Positions 1 through 12,323 of a stretch of 64,000 nt of DNA are shown here, one piece after another. The notes below the pieces were generated by a model. It was not told the origin of the DNA. It did no database searches and worked only from the letters and a program-made list of their open reading frames with translations. A program made the position numbers and the translations under genes. Within the stretch, counting starts at the first letter, position 1, and the number at the start of each line of letters is the position of its first letter. This DNA comes from Vanessa cardui (Eukaryota; Arthropoda; Insecta; Lepidoptera; Nymphalidae), in contig NC_061129.1 in assembly GCF_905220365.1 (NCBI RefSeq), positions 5,642,803-5,706,802 of the forward strand, read 5' to 3'.

Positions 1-399
1 TTAAATAAAAGCTTGTTAAATAAGTTTCATAAAGAAAATTCTTTACATTTACGTAACATTTTTCTATTGATTTATCGTTAATCTTTATAATATATTTTTA
101 TATTATAATGCAAGTATCTGTAATAAAAGGATTTTTGGAAATTTCGGAACTAGAAATATCCAACTTATTTTATATGAATTTTTCTCGTTGATACCTGGAC
201 TTATTCATTGTTTATTTATGTTTCATAATAAGAAAGATAAAAATATATAGTATACATATATTCCTATTAATATTTCGTATTCGTTAGACTATAGAATTTT
301 AAAGACCACACGAAGATGTTTATGATTATCCATAATTAAAACCATTTATCAGTATCGAACAAGGGAATATTGTCAGCAAATTAGGCGCAAGGCCCCTAA

Positions 400-708
400 T
401 AGGAATCAAGACTTCAAAAAAGTTGGAGGTTTTGAATTCCGTTGTGTATTTTTTAGTTTTTCTACCTGATAAGTTCGTTATTTATGAACTGATTTGACTA
501 GAATTTTCAAATGTTTTTATATTTTTTTATGATAAGCTTATATGCGGTGATCTCTAGAGCTATTATGGATTAAAAATAATATTTTTGTATTTGGTTCAAT
601 AATTGAGGAACGTTATTGAAGGGGTTTTTAACATCATAAGCTACAGTCTATGGGGGCGGAGCACGAACGTTTAACGCGGGTAAAACCGCGCGGTACAGCT
701 AGTTATAC
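400..708 (+). repeat. Dispersed repeat remnant, LINE/Helitron-like 3' end
   Basis: The stretch opens with a run reading CTTCAAAAAAGTTGGAGG and ends with CGCGGTACAGCTAGTTA, preceded by ACGCGGGTAAAACCGCG. Insect repeats often end in a GC-rich piece of this kind (a GCGGG...CCGCG stem followed by CAGCTAGT). A short piece resembling its beginning recurs in the other orientation near 53080-53110. Family assignment is from general resemblance only; no target-site duplication was found. Confidence 0.4.
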
Positions 709-3700
709 ATAAGTAGGTTGTAATTGATAACATAAGCGATCATTTACAACATAAATTTAATCAATACTTATAAATAAATCACAGACTTAAAATTATTTCA
801 ATACTTCATTTATTGACAAATATTAATATTATTGAATTAATAAAGTATATACCTAAGGTAATGCTTGAGTAAATAGTTGTATCGTTTTATTATATTTCAT
901 TGCTTATGTTTAATTGATTATCTATAAATCAATCTGTGATTATCTTTACATACTTGATTTATTGGATAAAATAATCTTTGTTATTTGAAAATTTAACTCA
1001 AATTTTGGTCTAACGTTAGAAGGTTATTAATGTCGACTGACACTAGTCCGTTATTTAAAATATTACTTGGAGATTAAATAGAGACAGGTCATACTCACTG
1101 TGTCGAAGTTAATGCTTTGATTCATACCTATATCAAATAATTTTGTTAGTTTGACAGTTCAAAAATGACGTACGAACATTTGCTATTAGTCAACGTTATA
1201 AAATAAAAACATTTATTTCTTTGTTGTTAAAAACGAATCCTTGTGCGTTTCCAAGCCACATTTGATTGTAATGAAAACTTGGTGTGTAGTTCTGCTTGCG
1301 CTCGCGAGGGGTTTTGGCTATAACAAGATCATAATGCATTAATAATACTTCAAGTTATAACAGTATCATAATGCATCAATGTACATAATTGAAATACCAA
1401 TATTGATACTAAATTTTTGTACCTATTACCTAGTAAGGGTTAATTTTCCTTGTTTATTTTTAAAACGCAATAGACCATAAATATCTCATTGTATTCCTTA
1501 ATTTGGCACTATGACGCAAATGTTGACGTAGAGAGATTAACCAATTCATTCTTTAGAGACATTACAATGTTATAGTGATTATAAATCAATCGTCTGTTTG
1601 ACCGCACACGAAGATTTCATTGACGTCCGCGAAATTAATATAACTCTGTAAATTATGTCCTAAATCAATGTCTAGTCGCGCGATCATTGTCTTCCGCCTA
1701 CACATTAAACAGAAAGTACAAAGCATACTTTAAATTTTTCTCAGACAAGAACTTATATTCGTTTCATAAACAAATCACCGCGATCATTCTTTAGCTTTAG
1801 ACACCGCATCAAGGCGTGCTAATTCAATCGTCTTCTAGTTTCTAGTTTTAAGATGGTTTCGTTTCGCTATTTTTTTAACAATGGATTGGATTATAAGCTA
1901 AGTACAATCAGTTAGTATCAAGTTATAGTTTAGCGTAGTGATGGAGAAGGTCGTTTGATTATTGCTTGGAAAATATTTTATGTTACTCGTGTAAATATTT
2001 TCGTAGCGGATATCATATTTATCCTTCGGTTTCTTGAGTCTCTTTCTTACATTCACATATCCAACCTTTTTCAAAGTAAATAGGCATTACATTTATGAGT
2101 CAAAATAAATCATGATTAGCTTGCAATATAATTTTCTCATTATTCTGATTTGTGTCTTACGTTGCAAAAACTTTCAAATTGTTTAAAGTGTGTCTTATGA
2201 GTTCCTATTAAAAATAATTAGCCCTCAGTAGGAATTGAACTCCGGTCGTTGGGAATCTGTAGCTTGGTTTGGTATCCAATGCGGTATAAAAATAACTATA
2301 ATTTGTACAATTGAATATACCTTTCAAGATGTAATAGAAACATTTGTTGATTTATAGCCAAATTAATTGCTGAATATTTGATTAAATACAAGTAAATTTA
2401 AACACGAATACCAGGAATATTTTATGGATAGCCCTGATAATTACAAACTTAGGCTTTGAATTAAATTGAAGTCACAATGGAAAATTTTCACTGTGAGAAA
2501 ATTAGTGATTCAATTAGATTCTTCAGTTAATCAGTGGAAATACTTAATCAGGCGTAGCAAAGCGATTCATATTAAGATTTAAATCACGTATGCATACCTA
2601 TTCACCTTCAAGGTTGTCACATGCTCGAAGACTGCTTAGAGCCTTAGATTAACGCCATGAAAACTATTTTTCTATTACTATCAATACAGCAACGACGCCT
2701 ATTATTATTTATATTGGTAAACTTAAAGATATATTATCAGCTTTAACTAAAAAAAAAACAATCATATTTCTCTAACATAATGTTAAATACATTAATAAAA
2801 AGTCGAAATCGTTAAAATGTTATTAATCGACCCGTGTGTAACTTGGTATCTGTCTACGGAGTTTGTTCAAACACATTATTATGTAATAATTATACCGCAA
2901 CGATTTAAGATAATTAGCATCGTCATATATCTCGCAAACGGCGAAACGGAAAACGTATGCCATTACAAAATTCATTCCAGATAACTCATGACATGAATTT
3001 AGTATCTCCTTGTACAGTTCATAGAACTTAAATTGTTTGTTTATTTGTTTGTATACGTATATACATGGGTTGTTGTATGAGTCAATGTGGAAAGTCATTA
3101 TGTTATCACGAGATGCGTTGCGGAGAAATGCATACGCTCGGCGAAAGCGCTTCGAGCCAGGCTTGCTCGAAGATATCTCTTATCAGTAGGCATTGTCCCG
3201 TACGTGACCAATTGATGTTTATTGATTAACATTCTTGAACTTTGTGCGTGTAAACATATCGGACTATCTTTATTGCTTCCTAAAAATAAAGAAGTAAGGT
3301 TTTGTTACTATTCGATTTATCTCATATTTGTATTTTGTTTACAAAACAAAACGTTCAAATGTCAATTTGCAAATATATATTATTTCAGAATATCGAATTT
3401 ACTCTCCGGTCATTATAAAGTATTTAGTTTACTGAGCAATGTTTATCCTCGAAGCAGAGTATGATGTAAAATTTAAATATTGGCAAACTTTAAATAACTA
3501 CTTGGTTTTACAATAAATCTAAATAAAGATAATATTATCGTAATCAACAACAATAAGCACAACGTATTACAAGTTACAACTACTTTAGGTTATGTCAGGT
3601 CCAATAAAGTTTATTGATACTCTATTTGTATTTGAAATAGCTTCGATTTGTATTGCACAAAGATTTATTACAAACATTTAACAGGCTTTGCTTGCTAAAG

Positions 3701-6239
3701 GCAATTCGAACAATTGTTATAACTAATCATAAAGCAGTTCAATCAAATGGGTAGATAACAATCTGTATGGTTGCTTACATTCAGATGTTCGAATAACATT
3801 AATTTCTGTTCAACGTGTCCCTTTCCATCCTTGTTTCAATAAATTACAGCGAAGATAAGCAATGGTTGTTTTTGTATGTACGTAAGCGTATTGTAGTGAT
3901 TAAGGGCTCGGCGAGGTTTAGTGTAGATGCCTTCGCTATCGGATATATGAGGAAAGTATCGCACGCGTCCATCTCGACGGACAACGGCGCTGTCCTCAGC
4001 GAATTCGATTTATTGCCGAGCACGCACAACGCAGCCCGTTGTAAGGTTCCGCCTCTTTACTCGTGAGTCGGGACGTCAGGGCTATCGACACGCGATATCG
4101 CATTCGCTACTAACGAACTTGTTTGCCCACCTTAAATATATTGATAGGACATAATTGCAGACTTTCATTCGTTAGTATATAACATAAAAGTCGGGAACGA
4201 TTTAGCAAAATATTTTCTCATGAAAAGCGGAAAGCAATAAACGGTTATCGCTTTTATGTTTACGATCTATTCCTATTTCTTATTTCTAAATAACACGTTT
4301 ACTTGTCAGGTTGGAAACCGATTAATTACATCTAGAATTAATACATGTGTATTAAAATAAGTATCTACTCTTCAACTACAATTAAAATAATTAATGATTA
4401 TTATCGAGAGTTAATTAATAGATAAAACCGATCATTACATCGATGCGTGTGTTTCTAACTAATGAAAAGTAAACAATAATGTCACGAGCATAAACACGAA
4501 GAAATTTATTATGACAGTTTTAGACAACATTACATAAATATAAAAAAAACCCTCAATTATCTTTCTAAATAAATAAGTGTTAATTAAAATGGCAGTCATT
4601 AATTTCAACCCTACATCGAGATCTGCAAATTAGTATAGAAAATTGAGTACAAGAAGTGTCGGATTGCAAGCGGCCGGCGGTCGAGGGCCTTGGCCCGGCC
4701 TCTGCCGACAGCAACTGCTTATTTTTGCTCTTCCTTACTCTCTGCATTGTATCCCACTACTTGAGGCGATATCGATTTGTTGCCGCTTAGTTTCAATCGC
4801 GACCGAGAACATAATGCATCTTCAGACAGGGGATAGACAGTAAATGAAATAGTACTAGTGGTCAGCTCAGAGCGAAGATAACAATTAAATTATTACATAC
4901 CTCTCTAAGATCTTATTTGATACAACGTACACAATATGTAAATCATGACTTCGCTCTAAATAAAACTCATTTAAAAAACGTGTAACTCGAATCTTATCTT
5001 AATACACGGGCATATTACATCTTGCAAATGCTAATTTAATTACGACGTGATTCATCGATGCTCGCTTGAGACTTTTACAAGTATTTGCTTTTTTCTTTCT
5101 TGTTTCTTATCAATCACATATTATTTTATTTAAAAATCTTACAAGCTTAATATACGAGAAAAAGATAAAAAAATAAAATAATTAAAAATGGATGACTAGA
5201 CCCGTCGTCGGTTTTAGTTGATGTATTCCTTGGAAGAACATTTATTTAAAAATCGATCTATTTAAAATCAATCATAGAAGCCGCTTTGTAATAAGAAGAA
5301 AGCGATCTCATTATGCGTACCTATAATAGAATAGTTATTCGATCAAAACACCTTACTACATATTTCATACTATAATTTCAAAAGCATTAAGGCTGTTACA
5401 AATTTAAACGTCACCTCGATGGAATATTATTATAATTTTCATACATTAAACCTAATGTAGGCATGATGCATCTTGGAGCTTTAATTTAGTCGCCTTGTAA
5501 GTTTCGATAATATAATAACATCGTTCTCGTCTGACTGCAATTACCGAAGCGGGCTCTCATCTCCGGACTTCCATCGACAGGGCACGGTAAATTAGCAAAA
5601 AATAATGATCAAAGTGCGTGCCGCGACTTAAAGCTCACTCAACTTTGCAACACCGCGGCTCCGTACTGCATAGCCCATATAAATCACTATCGTTCTGAGT
5701 TCCATGAAATTGTCTGGTAATGGAATTTTATATTTGCGTGATTATTATAGTTATTCATTTAGTGTTATACAAATTTGTCTCAAATTAATCTTATAATAAG
5801 TGGGCACATCGCTTTTAAACCAACCTACAAATTAGGTGCAACAGTGTGCTAATATAAGGGCCGTCTTAATCCATGGCGTAGGAGGTGTACAAAAGGCGCC
5901 GCGCTTATGTATCTTGGACTATATATTTTTGGAGATCGATCGAAAGATGAATCTTGCACTTGCACTTGCGGGCAGATGTTGTGTTTAACACAGGGCTTTA
6001 GTTAATATTGCTATGAAATATTATTTCATTAAGATAATCGACAAGATCATCGGCTTCTCACAAATGGTAGAGTTTTCACATAAGCTGCTCTGTTTATGCA
6101 CTCTTTTTAGCTCTTTGTTTGCGGCAAATAAATAGTTCCGAGCAAGCAAATAAAGAAAACCACGGAATTCTCACGTTTCTAAATAAAAAATGACGCACAT
6201 CGTACGAACTTTCGTCACTATATATCAACAGATTATCTT

Positions 6240-6415
6240 TTTTTTTACCAATTGGAAGGTAGGTTGGTTGCCTGATGGTAAGTGGTCAGTAATGTCTTAG
6301 AACTGTAATAATTGTCTTTACATATCATCACCGCTAATTTTGAGAACTAAGATGTTATGTCCCCTGTGCTTGTAGTTACACTATCTGTCTCAGCCTTCAA
6401 ACTAGAATTCATCAA
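6240..6415 (-). repeat. Dispersed repeat family B, decayed minus-strand copy
   Basis: It contains the reverse complement of the block best seen at 54068-54365: the TACCAATTGGAAGGTAGG-like lead, the GATGGTAAGTGGTCA block, and the AAGATGTTATGTCCC block that reads ...GGGACATAACATCTT on the other strand. Diverged and partly shortened. Confidence 0.6.
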
Positions 6416-7399
6416 TACTAGGTGTCGCTGTTTTAACTTAAAACTTCCGTAACTACAAATTTTTCATTACTTATTTGCAATTCTCAATGTAAATAATTGA
6501 ATAAATTCATCAAACTATTAAATCTGTCTGCTCAACTATAAATATAAAGAAGTTCAAAGGACTCCATATTCAGTTTTTGCACACTATAAAAACTCTAAAA
6601 AAAGTTTATTCTAAAAATAACCAATGACCTATTCGATAACCATCTGACAAAATTAATACGTCTGATAAAAAATATGATTCGCAACTCCACAATGAATGAA
6701 GATCTGTGTTTTCACACAGAGACCAACTCATAAAAGCGAAGGCTCATTTACTATGTGTAATAATTAATATTTTTGTAAGTTTGAATAACAAAAACATGAG
6801 TACTGAATGTGGAATTTAAATAGTTCGGTAACTCTTCTTGTATTGGTAATGATTAATTGTACGAACTTAATGCAAATATCACTAAGAAATTTACTATAGA
6901 AGCGAGGCAAACAATCAATCTCTCGTATGGATCAATATCTAAAACGTGCTTACGGCTGCAAAGATTGATAACATCTATTCTCGTGCGGATTTTTTCTGAG
7001 AATAAATCAATAACAAGACAAAGGGAAATGTGTAAAAATTGTACAGCTGCATTAACGACCAAAAGGAAGACTTCAATCACAGCCGTGAAGCGTATACTTT
7101 TCTTTGAAGTGACTAACACAAAAGCGTCATGTTTATTGCTGTAAGTGTATTACGCCATGCACCTTTCGGAATGTCAGCGCAGAAGAATAGGGTGCCGTAC
7201 ATACGGGTCTAATGTTCTAAGTGTAAACGTAAGCGTTGCGCAATACTTTTACGAGTTTTCTGTTGGGAAAAAACAATAAATACTCGTGTCACCGCCAATC
7301 GTTATAAAACACGTAGCGAGTGCTACCCACATAATATAGAACTTTGAGGACGTAGATAAATTATTGATTCATTATACGTATCATTCATTGTATTGTGAT

Positions 7400-7405
7400 T
7401 TTATT
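7400..7405 (-). terminator. Likely polyadenylation signal of the XK-related gene
   Basis: An AATAAA hexamer on the minus strand lies about 30 bases past the stop codon of the XK-related gene (stop at 7438-7436). It is the nearest canonical signal, so the 3' UTR would be very short. Other AATAAA-like runs lie further on. Confidence 0.45.
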
Positions 7406-7435
7406 TTAAAACATATAAAAACATATACAAAATTC

Positions 7436-10400
7436 TTATTTTTTATATTTCTTAACATTATTGTTATTAATACAAACAACAGTCTCTCGTGGTTGTAAGA
7501 GTAGGAAATACACAAGGAAGAGCAAATAACTAAGCACCATGCTCACAATAGTTACTATAACAATATAACTTCTCCACCAATTATGTAGTTTGTTATCGAC
7601 AGTCGCCCACACCGAGATGAATACAACGGTCTCCACAGTGCACACTATGATCCAAAACATATGCCACACGCGGACGTGGCGGAAACGGATCTTAAACTCC
7701 ATAAGGCAAAACAAGTATATGAACGCGAGGAACACATAGAACGCTCTCTTCACAGTACTCGCTTGCGGGACTATTAAAAATAATAGCATCACTTGATAGT
7801 GAGACATTAAAATTATAATCGCAACAAAAGGAAAAAAATCTATAAATGCCGCTATAGAGAGCAAACGTGCTATGAAAAACGCGTACCATCCTAAGAAATT
7901 AACCAAAGCAGCCGTCGCGTCTTGCGGTTCAAGACCGCGCATGTAAGTCCGCGGTATCCGACGCGGAATATCAGGCTCGTCCTGGATTACTTCCCAGTGC
8001 TTCCTTCTCGGAGGCGCAGATAGCCAAGTCGGAATCGACTCCGCATTCTCGACTAATCTCTCCGCCCACACGGCGAAGGAGCCTGGTCTTGGCGCCGGAG
8101 TCACGGGCGGCGGTGGGACATACACTCTCTCAATTGTATAATCTGTATCTCGCCTCCGCGGCGCTACTTTATCTATAATTGATATGGGCCTGACGTATTC
8201 ATCATCGCTTTCTAGCTCCTCGTTACGAGCCTGCGGCAAATAATCTGAGCTCTCGTCCGAAGCTGAGACAATATCGTCATCGTAAAAAGGGCTCTGAATT
8301 TCTGAACTACGAGGAGAAAATTGGATTAGGTCACTATTGATTTGTTCTCTGTCATTAAAATTATTTTGTGATACTGATGTCTGTCTTTTCATAATCGGTT
8401 CGTAAAGAGAGTCGTCTTCTCGACTTTCGTTGGTTTTCTCTATATTTTCGTTGTTCGCATTTTCAGTTTGAGTTTTGTTATTATTATTAATATTCCATGG
8501 ATATTTTCGACCACACAATTTCTCTCTTTCAAATCTTCTATACATCGTAGCTGTACTTGCCATTCGAAGTGAAGCTGCAATCATACTTATTGCTTGTAGG
8601 GTGACTGTAAAATAAATTAAAACAGATATAAAAATATTAATAATATAACAGATGACATTATTATTTAACAGAGATAAATGCCCTTAATGTGATGAAGAAT
8701 AATATAATCTATAGTTATATATTTTATAAAACAAACAACAGTTATCTGGCATTAAATGTGTAACACGTACTTTTATCAAATGCAGGATTCGCATAACGTG
8801 CCATCATGTCTAGGGTATTGATAATGGCATGGGGCGCGCAATGTATGAAAGCCTGCAGAAATAGATACAGTTCCATGGAAGAAGGCTCTCGGGCCAGAGA
8901 GAGCGCTTCCCGCGTTCGTTCCTCATCTTGATCGCGGGCCGCGTACACCGCTTCTATCCACCAGAATATTAAATAGCAGTATCTGCAACGTAAATTAAAT
9001 CTATGTCTTTACTTATGTAACGAAGAAAAGCTCGACTTTTATTATAGACGAGTGTTCACTAGATATGGCAGATTATTAATAAAAAGTATTCAAAATACTC
9101 ATTTATTTTAAAAATATCGTGTTACCTATTATGATTAATATTTTATTGCAAACCGAAATACCTATTACTATTACTACTTTTGTACACTCTATGTGTAGCC
9201 GAAACTTTCCTTTAAAAATGTTTAAGATTAGTAAGTAATCAGAAAAAGTATGGGGACATTAAATAAAACATTTAACAGTATCGATGTACGCTTTGTAAGT
9301 AGACACGACGAACACAAGCTATTATAAAAATAAAACGGCATATGTTTACTAACCTGCCAATAACAGTAATCGGAAAAAAGAGAGCACGTAAAATTTCCTG
9401 AAATATCCATTTTATGTCATTATTCTTTATTGTCACTGTGAATGCTGAATCTTCTGTTTGCAAGCCAGGGGGTGGCGATGCTAGAGTAAACACCAGTGAT
9501 AAAATCGCTGGTAATACCATCAATATGATGACGAATATACCGAGCCTAATGAAAAAAAGAGAAAAAATCTTAATTTTCTGTACAAAATATATCTAGGTAA
9601 TACGTCCCTAGGTATAATTAATAATAAATAGCTTATAAAAAGTATATATTATATTGTATACATTATGAGGTATTAGGACATAACAGTGTTTATCTTATAA
9701 ATTTGCAATAAGCGGTGGTTATGTCATATATCGTTTTAACATATAGATACAGAGCCACATTTATAAATATGGTTACTATCTTTATAATGAACGAAAACAT
9801 TAGCTTTATTACTCACAGATACCTACAAAGAAATAAAAAAACCCAGTATTATAAGAATGTACATAGTGCTTATTGTACTAATTGTTTCCATTTATAATAA
9901 TAACTTATCACAAATAATATTGAAAATACCTAATATTTGATATAAGCTTCATAGCGTTAAATATATTACGAATTCTTGACTAATTCGTATGTAATTAGGC
10001 TTAAGCAATTATACACCGACATAATGTTTGCAAAAGAGTAGATTATTTTAGGATATGATGCTATTCTTTCTTCTTTGAATAAATTTGTAAATGTAGAGAG
10101 TGAGTAGGTACCTAACAAAACAAACTTATTAATATTATATATGTATATATCATTAAGATTGTTCATAAACAAATTATATTTAGAAGCTATACTATCGAGT
10201 TTTAATTTTCATAATAATACAAATTATTTAATATGTTTAGATTTTGTTATATGTATATAAACAAATTAATTTACTCACGCTTTATCACCTTTGTTTATGT
10301 GTTCATAAACGAGTGTGAAATCGAAGCATATCACGATTAAATAAAGGACCAGACCTCCACATGACGGAAGTACTCGATGGAATAGAAGAGCCTGCCAAGC

Positions 10401-10460
10401 CGGTATTTTCCTTCCCAAAATCTCACCCGACACTTCTTGATCCAGATCACATACCACCAT
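7436..10460 (-). CDS. XK-related (XKR) multi-pass membrane protein
   Basis: Four exons join in frame on the minus strand: 10460-10279, 9545-9354, 8982-8771 and 8604-7436, all with GT-AG borders, giving 584 residues. The family (XK/XKR) includes plasma-membrane phospholipid scramblases activated in dying cells, and XK itself, partner of the Kell protease. The N-terminal half has a hydrophobic segment at about 25-54, then 61-83 and more, with the family-like ELYLFLQAFIHCAPH stretch in exon 3 (compare the xLxEAFLESAPQ type of motif). The C-terminal half (from about residue 424) has at least four further membrane segments ending with a WWRSYIVIV helix. Between the halves lies an unusual polar insertion, about residues 233-400, rich in Asn, Asp, Glu and Ser. 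The start is the ATG at 10460-10458 with A at -3; the frame stays open upstream but lacks an ATG there. The exact XKR subfamily, and whether it scrambles lipids, cannot be told from sequence alone. Confidence 0.85.
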
Positions 10461-12323
10461 TTTAATAGTTACAAAGTTATCTATAAACACTCATAATAAA
10501 GACTTAATATTGCAAAGTTTGAGATTATTTTTTGTACAATCACATAATTTATACACGTTCATTTTAAAATGCCACTGTTCTACGATTTTAACATTTTCAT
10601 GCAGAATATTGCAATATCAATACGAAAACTTCATTATTTTTAAAACAAATGAATCATGTTATATGTAAAGTTACCCACTCCTATTGATAAAATACGATTA
10701 GATAAAATTGTTGATTCTTTGATAACTTCTGTCCTGTGGCATACTTTTGTGTTTTTTATAGATAATAATTTAGGTTTTTGAAAAGAAGAACGTATCTTAC
10801 TTTTCTGATACTTTCACATAATCTGCTATGACTTCATGATATACCATTTTGAATGTAAATGCATGAAATTTATTAATAGTAAAAGTATATGTTTTAAAAT
10901 AAAACATTGTACCGCTACTAAAAAGTAACCGCTGTTAAAATGTCCAATTACTTTTGTTTTTTAACATATTTTAAGTGGATTTACAAGTATAAAGATTTCT
11001 TTATGTCAATAAAACTATATTTCTAATAAACTTTTTTTTTAATATTCTGTAGGTGACAAATATTTCTATTACTAGCCCGACAGCCCTCGTTAGAGCACAA
11101 CAAGCGCCCGGATGCTAGTAGTGTTCTGAAACGATTCGTTATACAGGGGTTATTAGATAGGAAAATATAAAAATCATGTGGACTAAATTAGGACAACTTG
11201 ATGGAAGACGGTTCTTGGGGCGTCTCATCGATGGTCTAAGACTTTACTATAATCGGTTAGGCGTGCTTACAACATGCGGCACCTAGGTTTTTTGCATATA
11301 AACAACTTTTGGATATTTGTAGTTAACTCTTTTTTCACCCGCAGATCCTTAATTTCAATCCGCAACCTTGAATGTGACTGCCAAATCTTTTCAATACTTA
11401 ATAGGTAGTATTTATAGTACCTAATACAAAAGATTCAATGTTTCGATTGTTTCGGTCGGTATATTCTGAATTTTATTTTTTTTCTAATTAATTTCCGATA
11501 ACGTAGAGACAGTTTTTATTGCATAATAAATATAAATAACAGAAAAAGAGTTAACATACATTTTGAACTCAGGATAAATGAAGGTTTGTCCAAAACCCTT
11601 AAAGTTTTCAAATATATTTGTTTATTTTTAGTGACAAAATCTCTAAAATACAACTCTAGAAAAAAAGTCGCCTGAAAACATAACAGGTATTTTATAACAA
11701 ATATTTATATCATTATATAATATATATGTAATTTATTCTAATATATACTTAATTATATAATAATAAATAGTGGAGAATTCATTTCCTATTTAATGAAAAA
11801 AATTGTGTGCAAATGAAAAGTTTTAAACAACTTTCAGCTCTCAACCTGAAAGATTCAGGCGATCAGGTGATCAAAATAATAGCCTCATAGTGTAAAGTAA
11901 TACAGACATTACAGCCTCTTTATAAGCCTGTTGTCTGTTGTATGTATGTTGCCTAAAATATTATTTGATTAACAAAAACGAAGTCATGTTTTTCTAATTT
12001 AGTGTATGTATGTATATGGTTAATGTACCTTTTTAAACGAATAAATTATGTACACAATACCCTGAAAGTGAAGTAATACAATACATGACGAGACTTTATA
12101 AAAAAAAACGATATATTGAGCTTTTATTGACTTATACGTATTTCTGAATCAACGACGAACGTCAATGTCACATTGCGCAAGGCATTTGATTTTGACAAGA
12201 ATTGTTATTATAGTTCTCAATCAAACAACAAAACCAAACGTTTTAATTTCTTTTCTAATATAAAACTTTTTTGATTTACTATTTTAATGAGTTTATGTTA
12301 TGTGATTATTAAAATTTAGTAAA
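10461..12323. promoter_or_regulatory. Intergenic region between divergent XKR and MALSU1
   Basis: The two start codons face away from each other across 1.86 kb, so both promoters must lie here unless there are distant 5' exons. The sequence is AT-rich with poly-A/T runs, and I see no clear gene in it. No TATA or initiator element is distinct enough to call. Confidence 0.4.

Larger units (their letters stand above)
1..7435. other. Gene-poor region 3' of the XK-related gene
   Basis: No open reading frame here has support from a recognisable family or from splice sites. The short frames on both strands (for example 2823-3098, 3815-4066 and 6853-7144) look like chance. The stretch holds repeat remnants at about 400-708 and 6240-6415, listed separately. 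Four GC-richer islands at about 3110-3200, 3890-4090, 4640-4850 and 5520-5720 stand out from the AT-rich background and may be regulatory or conserved non-coding DNA, which I cannot test here. Confidence 0.6.

Noticed and set aside
2221..2290. tRNA-like sequence on the minus strand (a B-box-like GAGTTCAATTCC and an ACTGAGGGC end)
   Set aside because: The T stem does not pair well, no matching 5' acceptor arm is found and the anticodon arm is unclear. It is at best a decayed tRNA-derived repeat.
6853..7144. Overlapping open frames of about 90 residues on both strands
   Set aside because: They have no recognisable motif or splice context. Their overlap on opposite strands in non-repetitive AT-rich DNA fits chance.
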